Source: Chloroflexota bacterium
Lineage (GTDB): Bacteria > Chloroflexota > Dehalococcoidia > Dehalococcoidales > RBG-16-60-22
DNA length: 10,923 bases
NCBI GenBank assembly: GCA_025358235.1
Contig: JANYKH010000302.1
Coordinates: forward strand, 1 to 10,923
Reading direction: 5' to 3'
Part shown: one piece after another, positions 1 through 7,280 of the stretch
How the letters are laid out: each line of letters opens with the position of its first letter
How positions within the stretch are numbered: position 1 is the stretch's first letter
Notes under the pieces: model-generated
What the model was told of the DNA's origin: nothing
Databases searched by the model: none
What the model saw: only the letters and a program-made list of their open reading frames with translations
Translations under genes and position numbers: made by a program

Positions 1-912
1 CTTTTTATCGGTCAGACGTTCATACGCCTGAATGTATCTATCGGTGGTTTCCGCGATGACTTTTGGGGGCAGTTCGGGGGCGGGGGGTTGCTTGTCCCAA
101 CCCTTCTCTACCAGCCAGTCACGCACCGGTTGCTTGTCAAAGCTGGGCTGAGCCCGGCCCGGCTTATATGAATCGGCCGGCCAGAAGCGGGAAGAATCCG
201 GTGTCAGCAGTTCATCAATCAGGATCAGTTTGTTGCCGTCCAAACCGAATTCCATCTTCGTATCAGCAATAATAATATCCCTTTTGCGGGCATAATCACG
301 GGCAAATTTATAGATATTGATGGTGGCCGTTCTTATCTGCTCGGCGATGTCTCTGCCGACCAGTTCTCTTACTTCGTCCATGGTGATGGGCATGTCATGA
401 CCGGAATCAGCCTTGGTTGTAGGGGTAAAAATCGGTTCAGCCAGTTCGTCGCTTTCGCGCAAGCCCGGCGGTAATTTGATGCCGCAAATCGAACTTGAAG
501 CGCGGTATTCATCCCAGGCAGACCCGGAAAGGTAACCGCGCACCACGCATTCTACCGGCAAGCGTTTAACTTTTTTAACGATCATCGATCGCCCGGCCAG
601 ATAAGCCGGATAATCAAAACGAGTTTTGGCTGAGATATATGTATCAAGGCAATCGACATGATCCACATCTTCCAAAAGGTGGTTCGGAATCAAGTCCTTG
701 GTGTGCCGGAACCAGAAGATGGAGAGTTCGTTCAGGACCACGCCCTTGCTGGGAATTCCGTTCGGCAGAATGACGTCAAACGCGGAAATGCGGTCAGTTG
801 CAATTACCAGCAGTTGGTTGCCGAGGTCATAGATGTCCCGGACCTTGCCTTTCGCAAATACGGGGAGCGGCAGGTTGGTATCAATTACAGTGTTTGTATC
901 CGGTTGGTTCAT
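1..912 (-). CDS. purC: Phosphoribosylaminoimidazole-succinocarboxamide synthase (SAICAR synthetase), C-terminus off the left edge
   Basis: PurC joins CAIR and aspartate with ATP to give SAICAR, in the cytoplasm, in de novo IMP synthesis. The frame is open from ATG at 912 to base 1 (304 codons, no stop), so only the last few residues should be missing. Both family signatures are present: LPVECVVRGYLSGS at residues 118-131 and IADTKMEFG at about 215-223. The N-terminal part has GKVRDIYDLG (22-31) and ATDRISAFDV (38-47). This fits the longer PurC form of about 300 residues rather than the short form of about 240. The ATG is fixed by an in-frame TGA four codons upstream; an AGGA lies about 13 bases before it, rather far. 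It is the last visible gene of the guaA-purD-purE-purB-purC cluster, 34 bases after purB. Identification is secure. Confidence 0.97.
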   Translation of the reverse strand, partial: MNQPDTNTVIDTNLPLPVFAKGKVRDIYDLGNQLLVIATDRISAFDVILPNGIPSKGVVLNELSIFWFRHTKDLIPNHLLEDVDHVDCLDTYISAKTRFDYPAYLAGRSMIVKKVKRLPVECVVRGYLSGSAWDEYRASSSICGIKLPPGLRESDELAEPIFTPTTKADSGHDMPITMDEVRELVGRDIAEQIRTATINIYKFARDYARKRDIIIADTKMEFGLDGNKLILIDELLTPDSSRFWPADSYKPGRAQPSFDKQPVRDWLVEKGWDKQPPAPELPPKVIAETTDRYIQAYERLTDKK

Positions 913-946
913 ATATTCGGTTCAATCCTGACATTTATATTTTAAT

Positions 947-2301
947 TTAGATCGAATGGGGCGCGAGTTCCTGGGGGGAAACTTCCGCAATAACGTTCTT
1001 CCACTGCGACCGCGTTAAACCCAGTCTTTCGAAGATATCATCGACATAGCGAAGGTAGTAGTTATAATCGAATAGGGCTTCCAGTTCGGCTTCCGGGAGC
1101 ACCGCGCACAATTCCGCATCGGCCTTGAGAAGCGTCATGAATGCCTTATTCTGCTTCCATGCTTTCATGGCGTTGCGCTGTACAATTTCGTAGGCTTTGC
1201 CTCGGCTCAACCCCTTGGCGATAATGGCCAGCATAATGCGCTGGGAATAGATCAAACCCTTGGTGGCATCCATGTTCTTGCGCATGCGGTCCTGGTTCAC
1301 TTTCAGACCGGACATTACGGAAATAAAAAGATTCAAAATGTAATCCAGTGACAGACAGGCGTCCGGCAGGGTGATTCGCTCGTTGGAAGAATGGCTGATA
1401 TCCCGTTCGTGCCAGAGTGCCACGTTCTCCAGGGAAGTCATGGCGAAACCGCGGATGAGGCGGGCCAGGCCGCAGACCCGCTCGCAAAGTTCGGGGTTGC
1501 GCTTGTGGGGCATAGCCGAAGATCCGGTTTGTCCGGCGCTAAATGGTTCTTCAGCCTCACGGACTTCGGTCTTCTGCAAAGCTCTGATTTCGGTGGCAAA
1601 TTTTTCCAATGAAGCAGCGACAATAGCCAGCGTTGTGACGAACTGGGCATGCCTGTCCCGCTGAATAATCTGGGAGGAGATGGGGTCGGGAGCCAGTTTA
1701 AGGCGGCGGCAAGCTTTCTGTTCGATTTCAGGCGGAACGGTGGCATAAGTGCCGACCGCGCCGGAAATCTTGCCTACGGCAATTATTCTCTTGGCTTCGG
1801 AGATACGCTGCAAATTACGGCGCATTTCCTCACCCATATTGCCAGTTTCAAGCCAAAAGTGATGGGTTCGGCGTGAATGCCGTGGGTTCGGCCGACCATG
1901 GCCGTATATTTGTGTTCCATCGCTTTTTGGGCGAGCACGCTGATCAGCAATTTAATATCATCGGTAATGATTTCGGTGGCTTCAACCAACTGCAGGCTGA
2001 GCGCCGTATCCATGACATCGGAGGATGTAAGACCAAGATGTATATAACGGGCTTCATCACCCAGACCCTCGGAGATCGTCGAGACGAAAGCGGTCATGTC
2101 ATGATGGGTTTCTTTCAGAATTTCTTCCATGCGTTTAAAGTTGCAGCGCGCCATCTTGATCTTGGGGATAGATTCACGCGGCACTACGCCCAGTTCAGAC
2201 CAGGCATCGCAAACGGCGATTTCAACTTCAAGCCACTTGTTAAATTTATTTTCGTCAGACCAAACCCGCTTCATTTGCGGACGGGAGTATCTTTCTATCA
2301 T
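947..2301 (-). pseudogene. purB: Adenylosuccinate lyase, interrupted by a single-base frameshift
   Basis: PurB splits SAICAR to AICAR plus fumarate and adenylosuccinate to AMP plus fumarate. Two minus-strand frames together make one protein. The first (2301 down to about 1834) begins MIERYSRPQM and carries HHDMTAF (66-72), GLTSSDV (90-96) and GRTHGIHAEP (137-146). The second (from about 1833 down to 947) continues with EEMRRN, then GKISGAVGTY, and the fumarate lyase signature GSSAMPHKRNP. The family-typical run from FGLKLAIW into EEMRRN is split exactly at TGGGTGAGG (about 1836-1828), where one extra base restores a product of 451 residues, close to usual PurB length. Without it the first frame ends about 16 residues later. 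All catalytic motifs are intact on either side, so a sequencing or assembly error, or a very recent mutation, is more likely than old decay. The start ATG directly follows the purE stop (TAAATG), with a GGGAG ribosome binding site. Confidence 0.93.
1832..1836 (-). other. Frameshift site in purB (probable loss of one G in a G run)
   Basis: On the minus strand the bases read ATA TGG GTG AGG in the upstream frame. The downstream, conserved frame reads GGT GAG GAA ATG, which is one base back. Adding one G (TGGGGTGAGG) would give W-G-E-E-M, matching the usual aromatic-x-E/D-E/x-M spacing of adenylosuccinate lyases. There is no classic X XXY YYZ slippery heptamer, so programmed -1 frameshifting is not supported. 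Confidence 0.85.
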
Positions 2302-2763
2302 TTACGGTCTCCCTTGTAGTTCGCTACGATATTTATCATACGCTTGCCGTACATTTTCATATTTGAGGCCCAGGATTTCTGCCGCCAGGAAAGCGGCATT
2401 CTTGACGCCCGCGGCGCCCACCGCCACGCAAGCCACCGGAATCCCGGCTGGCATTTGAACGATGGAATACAACGCGTCCACGCCTTTAAGATCAGTGCTG
2501 GGCAGCGGCACGCCGATCACCGGCAATGTCGTCCAACTAGCCATCACTCCGGGCAAGTGAGCAGCCCCGCCGGCGCAGGCAATAATCAATTCAAAGCCCT
2601 GTTCACGGGCGCCCGTCCCGAACTCGCGGGCTTTATCCGGGGTGCGGTGGGCAGAAATAACTTTTACTTCACAGGTAATGCCCATTTGACCCAACGTATC
2701 GATGCACGGCTGAACCAGTTCGGCATCTGATTTGGAACCCATTATTACAGCGACTTTCGGCAT
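2302..2763 (-). CDS. purE: N5-carboxyaminoimidazole ribonucleotide mutase, class I PurE
   Basis: Class I PurE moves the carboxyl group of N5-CAIR to carbon 4 to give CAIR, the substrate of PurC. At 153 residues it is near the usual class I length of 160-170. Motifs seen are GSKSD (9-13), ISAHRTPDK (36-44, with the conserved His39), ACAGGAAHLPGVMAS (62-76) and the C-terminal MPAGIPVA (94-101). The close match to the bacterial AGGAAHLPG and MPxGIPV motifs points to class I, which normally works with PurK; no purK is present in this window. The start ATG is preceded by AAGGA, formed in part by the purD stop codon TAA (TAAGGA), so translation of the two genes is probably coupled. Its own stop abuts the purB ATG without a gap. 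Confidence 0.96.
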   Translation of the reverse strand: MPKVAVIMGSKSDAELVQPCIDTLGQMGITCEVKVISAHRTPDKAREFGTGAREQGFELIIACAGGAAHLPGVMASWTTLPVIGVPLPSTDLKGVDALYSIVQMPAGIPVACVAVGAAGVKNAAFLAAEILGLKYENVRQAYDKYRSELQGRP

Positions 2764-2772
2764 TATTTTTCC

Positions 2773-4035
2773 TTATTCTTTAATTAACGCGATATCTTTG
2801 CGGTAATGGCAATCTTTGAAGTTAATCCTCGGCAGGTTAGCGTAGACCTTTTTGCGGGCTTCGTTCAAATCCTTGCCGGTAGCGACCACAGTCAGCACGC
2901 GTCCACCTGCAGTGAGAATTTGTCCGTTAGAACCGGTTTTAGTCCCGGCGTGAAAGACCATTACGTCCTTATCAAGAGTGTCCAGGCCGGTAATAGGATA
3001 GCCGGTCTCGTAATGGCCGGGATATCCGCCGGAGGCCATTACTACTCCCATGCAGACTTCGTCAGCCCATTCTATTTTCAGGCCGTTCAATTTTCTTTCA
3101 TCGATGGCAAGCATAATATCCAGTAAGTCCGTTTTGAGCCGGGGCATTATAACCTGGGTTTCCGGGTCTCCGAAACGGGCATTAAATTCTAACACTTTTG
3201 CCTGGTTATTGTTAATCATCAGGCCGCCGTATAAAACACCGCGGTAGGGCCGTCCCTCGTCGTGAAGGGCGTTTATGGTGGGCTGCATTATAGTGTTCAG
3301 CACCTGATCTGCGAGGGTTATATTGAGGAAATAGGGCGGGCTGTAGCCCCCCATCCCCCCGGTATTCGGCCCCTCATCATTATCAAAAACACGTTTATAA
3401 TCGCAGGCGTAAGTAGCCATAGCGGTAAAATGAGCATCTGTAAAAGCGAAGGCGCTCATTTCACGCCCGGCCAGAAATTCCTCGATAATAATGTTCTGAC
3501 CCGCTTCGCCCAGTGTTTTCTTCTGCATGAATTCGTCAATGGCGGCGATGGCTTCAGCCACGGATTGAGCGATTACGACACCTTTACCGGCGGCCAATCC
3601 ATCCGCTTTAACCACGATAGGTGGAATCTGTTTCTTAACGAATGACACCGCGGCGGCATAATCGGTAAAAGCTGTGCTGCCGGGGCAGGGAATTTTGTAT
3701 TTTTGCATCAGGCTTTTGGAGAATATTTTACTGGATTCAATCTCCGCCGCCATGCGGGTGGCGCCGAATACGGGCATTCCCCGGATAAGGAAGTTATCGG
3801 CGATGCCGGCAGCTAGGGGGCCTTCCGGTCCCACAACGGTAAAATTAACTTTTAAATCCAAAGCGGCTTTGATCAGGCCCGGAATGTCCGATGCACTGAT
3901 ATCGAGATTTTGAGCAATCAGTGCGGTACCACCGTTGCCGGGGGCTACAAATATTTCGGTTACTCGCGGACTCTGTTTAAGTTTCCAGACCAGCGCGTGT
4001 TCCCGTGCTCCGCTGCCCACCACCAGTATTTTCAG
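2773..4035 (-). CDS. purD: Phosphoribosylamine-glycine ligase (GAR synthetase), probable CTG start
   Basis: PurD, an ATP-grasp enzyme, joins phosphoribosylamine and glycine with ATP to give GAR, the second step of de novo purine synthesis. Visible motifs are VGSGAREHAL at the N-terminus (nucleotide-binding fold), VVGPEGPLAAG, VVKADGLAAGKGV (ATP-grasp) and the signature NARFGDPETQ. Starting at the first canonical codon (GTG at 4023) gives 416 residues but removes the first beta strand, because the family normally begins M-K-(I/V)-L-V-V-G-S-G. The frame upstream reads L-K-I-L before V-V-G-S-G. The codon at the usual Met position is CTG (4035-4033), and a strong AGGAG lies at 4047-4043, 7 bases before it. 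An in-frame TAG lies a little upstream and no ATG, GTG or TTG comes between. I therefore choose CTG (420 residues). Function is certain; the start is probable. Confidence 0.95.
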   Translation of the reverse strand: MKILVVGSGAREHALVWKLKQSPRVTEIFVAPGNGGTALIAQNLDISASDIPGLIKAALDLKVNFTVVGPEGPLAAGIADNFLIRGMPVFGATRMAAEIESSKIFSKSLMQKYKIPCPGSTAFTDYAAAVSFVKKQIPPIVVKADGLAAGKGVVIAQSVAEAIAAIDEFMQKKTLGEAGQNIIIEEFLAGREMSAFAFTDAHFTAMATYACDYKRVFDNDEGPNTGGMGGYSPPYFLNITLADQVLNTIMQPTINALHDEGRPYRGVLYGGLMINNNQAKVLEFNARFGDPETQVIMPRLKTDLLDIMLAIDERKLNGLKIEWADEVCMGVVMASGGYPGHYETGYPITGLDTLDKDVMVFHAGTKTGSNGQILTAGGRVLTVVATGKDLNEARKKVYANLPRINFKDCHYRKDIALIKE

Positions 4036-4042
4036 ATTAACT

Positions 4043-4047
4043 CTCCT
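4043..4047 (-). promoter_or_regulatory. Ribosome binding site that supports the CTG start of purD
   Basis: AGGAG on the minus strand lies 7 bases from CTG at 4035-4033 but 19 bases from the nearest GTG at 4023. Ribosome spacing therefore favours the non-canonical CTG. Confidence 0.7.
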
Positions 4048-4090
4048 GATCGCAAACTACGCCCGTCTATTTTACCGTGACATTAAAGAA

Positions 4091-4105
4091 GGGGCCGAAG
4101 CCCCC
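4091..4105 (-). terminator. Hairpin with UUCG loop between guaA and purD; possible weak terminator or attenuator
   Basis: Read on the minus strand, GGGGC-TTCG-GCCCC forms a 5-bp GC-rich stem closed by the extra-stable C(UUCG)G tetraloop, with one further G-U pair possible. It is followed by TTCTTTAATG, only a weak U tract. It starts 12 bases after the guaA stop codon and lies about 55 bases before the purD start. It could lower readthrough from guaA into purD-purE-purB-purC, or protect a 3' end. The hairpin is seen directly; its role is inferred. Confidence 0.5.
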
Positions 4106-4117
4106 GTGAATTGCTCC

Positions 4118-5821
4118 TTATTCCCACTCGATGGTCGACGGGGGTTTAGAGGAAATATCATAGACGACACGGTTAACGCCGGGGACCTCATTTACGATCC
4201 GGTTGGACATTCGCGCCAGCAGGTCATAAGGCAATCTGGCCCAATCCGCTGTCATGGCATCATCGCTGGTGACGGCCCGAATAGCTACCAGATAGCCGTA
4301 GGTGCGGAAGTCACCCATGACACCCACGGATTTTACATCAGTCAAAACGGCAAAACTCTGCCAGAGTTGGCGGTAGAGTTTTGCGCGTTTTATTTCATTC
4401 ATAACGATCCAGTCGGCGCTGCGCAGGATCTCCAGCTTTTCTTTCGTAATGTCGCCAATGATCCTGATAGCAAGTCCGGGACCGGGGAAAGGCTGCCGCC
4501 AGACCATTTCTTCCGGCAGACCTACTTCCAGTCCAACTTTCCTAACTTCATCTTTAAATAAAAGACGAAGAGGTTCAATAAGCTTCAAACTCATGCGGGC
4601 CGGGAGGCCGCCTACGTTGTGGTGGCTCTTTATCTTGGCGGAAGCTTTAGTAACGGAACTGATACTTTCGATGACGTCAGGGTAAACAGTGCCCTGGGCC
4701 AGGAAATCCACTTTGCCGATTTCCAGTGCTTGTTCTTCAAAAACGCGGATGAATTCTTCGCCGATGATCATCCGTTTTCTTTCCGGATCGGTAACCCCGG
4801 CGAGCCGGTTCAGGAACCGGTCCACGGCGTTTACCATGATGACGTTCATCCCCATGTTAAGCCGGAACTGGCTATCGGTCCGTTCCACTTCTTCACGGCG
4901 CAGAAGACCGTTATTAACAAAAATACAAATGAGTTTGTCTTTGATGGCACGGTGAATCAGGACAGCAGCCACCGCGGAATCAACACCGCCTGAGAGGGCC
5001 ATGATAACCTTGCCGTCGCCGACCTGTTGCTGAATCCGGGCGATACTTTCATTGACGAAGTTGCCGATGGTCCAGTTGCCCTTGCAGCCGCAGACCTTAT
5101 ACGCGAAGTTACGCAGAATAGTCTTGCCTTCGGCAGTGTGCGCTACCTCAGGGTGGAATTGCAGTCCGAATATTCCCTGCCCGTTCCCCATGACCGCGAC
5201 AGGTGAGTTCTCAGTGTAGGCCAGCGAACTAAAACCGGCCGGCATCTGCTCTATGCGGTCTCCGTGGCTCATCCAGACAGTGGTGGAAGCGGGTACATCC
5301 GCAAAAAGAGGGGAATCAGTGTCACTACGGTGCAGTACGGAATGTCCGTATTCGCATTTCGTCCCGTGGGCTACCATGCCGCCGAGTTGTTTGGCGACTA
5401 CCTGCATGCCGTAGCAGATACCCAGAATGGGCAGTTTTTTTTCGTAAATATAAGCCGGTGCCAGGGGCGCGCCATCATCATAAACGCTGGAAGGCCCGCC
5501 TGAAAGAATAAAGCCTTTAGGGTTCAGATGAGCGATTTTCTCCCATGGTGTATCAAAGGGAACAAGCTCGCAATAAACCTGGGCTTCGCGGATGCGCCGC
5601 GCGATAAGCATGTTGTATTGAGAACCAAAATCAAGGATGATAATGGTCTCTCGCTCGTTGGGAGGAGCCGCTTCCGCCGGCGCAGATTGATCGCCGTGTT
5701 TGCCTTTCGCGATTTCCAGATAAGTGGAAAGCTCGATGTCCCCGCTCGTAGTTACCCGGTGACTTTCAGAGGCAGCCGTATCGGCTGATAAATCGGATGG
5801 AATGTTGTTATTTTGGGTCAT
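4118..5821 (-). CDS. guaA: GMP synthase (glutamine-hydrolysing) with N-terminal extension
   Basis: GuaA converts XMP to GMP using ATP and ammonia from glutamine. Domain order: a non-conserved extension (1-57), a class I glutamine amidotransferase domain beginning [13 protein letters not shown] (58-70) with nucleophile Cys136 in GICYGMQ and His223/Glu225 in QFHPEV, an ATP pyrophosphatase domain with the SGGVDS loop (277-282), and the dimerisation domain ending KPPSTIEWE, the usual GuaA C-terminus. The protein has 567 residues against the usual 510-525; the excess is the N-terminal extension, rich in Ser, Ala, Asp and Glu and probably disordered. No alternative ATG, GTG or TTG lies in frame between the extension and the core, so the ATG at 5821 is kept, though it has no clear Shine-Dalgarno sequence. 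It is the first gene of the purine cluster. Confidence 0.97.
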   Translation of the reverse strand: MTQNNNIPSDLSADTAASESHRVTTSGDIELSTYLEIAKGKHGDQSAPAEAAPPNERETIIILDFGSQYNMLIARRIREAQVYCELVPFDTPWEKIAHLNPKGFILSGGPSSVYDDGAPLAPAYIYEKKLPILGICYGMQVVAKQLGGMVAHGTKCEYGHSVLHRSDTDSPLFADVPASTTVWMSHGDRIEQMPAGFSSLAYTENSPVAVMGNGQGIFGLQFHPEVAHTAEGKTILRNFAYKVCGCKGNWTIGNFVNESIARIQQQVGDGKVIMALSGGVDSAVAAVLIHRAIKDKLICIFVNNGLLRREEVERTDSQFRLNMGMNVIMVNAVDRFLNRLAGVTDPERKRMIIGEEFIRVFEEQALEIGKVDFLAQGTVYPDVIESISSVTKASAKIKSHHNVGGLPARMSLKLIEPLRLLFKDEVRKVGLEVGLPEEMVWRQPFPGPGLAIRIIGDITKEKLEILRSADWIVMNEIKRAKLYRQLWQSFAVLTDVKSVGVMGDFRTYGYLVAIRAVTSDDAMTADWARLPYDLLARMSNRIVNEVPGVNRVVYDISSKPPSTIEWE

Positions 5822-5842
5822 TTTTATTAGATATAAATTACC

Positions 5843-5848
5843 ATTATA
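5843..5848 (-). promoter_or_regulatory. Candidate -10 element upstream of guaA
   Basis: A perfect TATAAT lies on the minus strand 21 bases before the guaA ATG. No good -35 hexamer is found 16-18 bases upstream, so the call rests on the -10 alone. If used, transcription would start about 15 bases before the ATG, leaving a very short leader without a Shine-Dalgarno sequence and no room for a riboswitch. Confidence 0.35.
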
Positions 5849-5924
5849 AATAGGTGCGTGTAAAGTGGCGTAGAAGCGTAGGCAGTTAGTTTAACCCTGA
5901 ATATTTTTAATTTCGAGAATATAT

Positions 5925-5961
5925 AAAGAGAACCGGGACATGGTTCCGGAAATATCTCTTT
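5925..5961 (-). terminator. Inverted repeat downstream of the MidA-like gene; possible weak terminator
   Basis: On the minus strand GAACC and GGTTC flank a 7-base loop (5946-5942 with 5934-5930). An outer AAAGAG/CTCTTT pair lies around them (5961-5956 with 5930-5925), and TATATAT follows. It starts about 40 bases after the stop of the methyltransferase gene and lies before the guaA promoter region. The stem is short and the U tract broken, so the terminator role is tentative. The rest of the 5822-5997 spacer is AT-rich and shows nothing else I can name. Confidence 0.3.
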
Positions 5962-5997
5962 GAACTAAAGCTGGACTTTTGATCGGTCTCGTGAAGT

Positions 5998-7179
5998 TTA
6001 TATATTGGCGAAAGGCTGCCTACCGCGGGCCAGGGGGAGGTGAGCGGGGCCAAGAAGAGGGACGGGTAGTTTGGCAATTCTCTGATGGAATTCTGCGGAC
6101 CGCTCGCGTAATCCGGAGAGTGATTCGCCGGAAAAGTTTGTACTCTGGACCAGCACCCGAAATTCGCCAAAGCCTTCCGGACGTACCAATTCCAGCATCG
6201 CAGCCCGGTTAGCCAGGTACTCAGCGTAGGGAAGCCTCAATCTAGCCAGATTTTCCAGCATACTCTTGATGCCAAGGTTGCTTAAAAAACTTCCCTGCGT
6301 GACTACACCTTCGGCGTTGAGACCGTATTTATTCCCTGCTTGAGAGACGGCAGTAAAGTCCACATGTGCAGTGATATCTTGTTCCCCGACATTGATAAAA
6401 GGATTGCTCCCGGGATTATGATGGAAATATGTTACCAGCGACCCTTTATCACGTGATGGAGCGTACAATTCAGAGGCTGAAAAGCCGTAGTCGATAGTCA
6501 GAACAAAACCTTGTCGAATTATTTCCGCTATTTTTCTCATTAAAACGTCTATGCCCAGATTGATTTCGGTAACGTAGCCTTTAGAAAGATTGATATTTTC
6601 TCTCTCAAGCCTTTCCGCCAGAGCGGGTGTAGACGGTTTTTCCGGCATTTCAACGAAAGTTTCGTTATTGAAGGCGACATACAATTCCTGTAATTGACCA
6701 TCAACTACTTTGACGCGGTTTACCGGCATCGCGTCAACAAGTTCATTGGAAATCACACACCCGGTCATGTTTTTAATCGAGAACGATTTTTCATTTCTTG
6801 GATACCGGCAGACCGCTACCCCATCATGTTCAATCGTAATATATCGTACGGCGGCCGCAAAATCGGGTATTAAATTCGGCAGATAACTGATGATATCGTC
6901 TGCGAGAAGTCCCTTGTTAGCCCCCATCTCCACCACCCCGAAAACTGCCGGTGATCCCAACCTGATCCACAGTTCTTCAAGCTGCACTGCAATCAAAGCC
7001 GCGAATACCGGATGTGTCACCGGGCTGGTATAGAAGTCCCCCTGTGCCCCGATTCTGTCCTGGCCGGAAGAATAATATCCCAGTCCGGGCTCGTACAGAG
7101 CAATTTCCATGAACTTCGCAAAGGTAATGCGCCTATCCCGTTGAATTAACGATCTGATTTTATGCTCAAGATCCGTCAT
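5998..7179 (-). CDS. SAM-dependent methyltransferase, MidA/NDUFAF7 family (COG1565, former DUF185)
   Basis: The 393-residue product matches the MidA family throughout: FMEIALYEPGLGYYSSG (23-39), GDFYTSP (47-53), SAM-binding motif I VEMGANKGLLA (83-93), SNELVDAMPVNRV (144-156), LTIDYGF (227-233), and GSLVTYFHHNPGSNPF (246-261) followed by GEQDITAHVDF (265-275). The mitochondrial relative NDUFAF7 dimethylates an arginine of the complex I subunit NDUFS2. The bacterial substrate is generally unknown, so a NuoD-like target is only a possibility. Motif I reads G-A-N-K-G where many relatives have G-x-G-x-G, with the middle glycine replaced by Asn. The start ATG has no Shine-Dalgarno sequence; a possible promoter places the transcript start at or next to it. 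It is divergent from the DUF4349 gene and co-directional with guaA, probably as a separate unit. A full-length, intact gene. Confidence 0.9.
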   Translation of the reverse strand: MTDLEHKIRSLIQRDRRITFAKFMEIALYEPGLGYYSSGQDRIGAQGDFYTSPVTHPVFAALIAVQLEELWIRLGSPAVFGVVEMGANKGLLADDIISYLPNLIPDFAAAVRYITIEHDGVAVCRYPRNEKSFSIKNMTGCVISNELVDAMPVNRVKVVDGQLQELYVAFNNETFVEMPEKPSTPALAERLERENINLSKGYVTEINLGIDVLMRKIAEIIRQGFVLTIDYGFSASELYAPSRDKGSLVTYFHHNPGSNPFINVGEQDITAHVDFTAVSQAGNKYGLNAEGVVTQGSFLSNLGIKSMLENLARLRLPYAEYLANRAAMLELVRPEGFGEFRVLVQSTNFSGESLSGLRERSAEFHQRIAKLPVPLLGPAHLPLARGRQPFANI

Positions 7180-7186
7180 GCCAATC

Positions 7187-7215
7187 AGTCTAAATTAAAC
7201 CGCAATTGCTGACAA
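7187..7215 (-). promoter_or_regulatory. Candidate promoter of the MidA-like gene
   Basis: On the minus strand TTGTCA (7215-7210, 5 of 6 matches to the -35 consensus) and TAGACT (7192-7187, 4 of 6 to the -10) are separated by exactly 17 bases. The expected start of transcription falls at about 7180-7179, next to the ATG, suggesting a leaderless mRNA, in line with the lack of a ribosome binding site. Confidence 0.4.
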
Positions 7216-7266
7216 GGGCTATCTTTCGCGGGTGCGGGGCGTTGTAGTAATATGAATCAACACTTC

Positions 7267-7272
7267 AGGAGG
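7267..7272 (+). promoter_or_regulatory. Strong ribosome binding site of the DUF4349 lipoprotein gene
   Basis: A perfect AGGAGG lies 8 bases before the ATG at 7281 and fixes this start. A -10-like TAATAT at 7248-7253 lies upstream but has no convincing -35 partner. Confidence 0.8.
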
Positions 7273-7280
7273 TTGTCCAC

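Noticed and set aside
658..945. A 95-codon plus-strand open frame within purC
   Set aside because: It is antisense to purC, whose conserved motifs account for this stretch.
1783..1837. Programmed -1 ribosomal frameshift in purB
   Set aside because: There is no slippery heptamer of the X XXY YYZ type, adenylosuccinate lyases are not known to use one, and a one-base loss in a G run explains it more simply.
1873..2319. A 148-codon plus-strand open frame over purB
   Set aside because: It is a shadow of the conserved purB reading frame, without family motifs.
3262..3645. A 127-codon plus-strand open frame within purD
   Set aside because: It is antisense to the conserved ATP-grasp coding region and shows no independent evidence.
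3935..4561. A 208-codon open frame on the plus strand across the guaA 3' end
   Set aside because: It is antisense to clearly conserved guaA and purD coding sequence, has no recognisable protein family and no good ribosome binding site.
5822..5997. Purine riboswitch or other leader RNA upstream of guaA
   Set aside because: The likely -10 element leaves only about 15 bases before the ATG, and I see no conserved aptamer-like pairing in the spacer, only a short inverted repeat.
7200..7280. A full promoter for the DUF4349 gene
   Set aside because: TAATAT at 7248-7253 resembles a -10, but the sequence 16-18 bases upstream does not resemble a -35, so no complete promoter can be supported.
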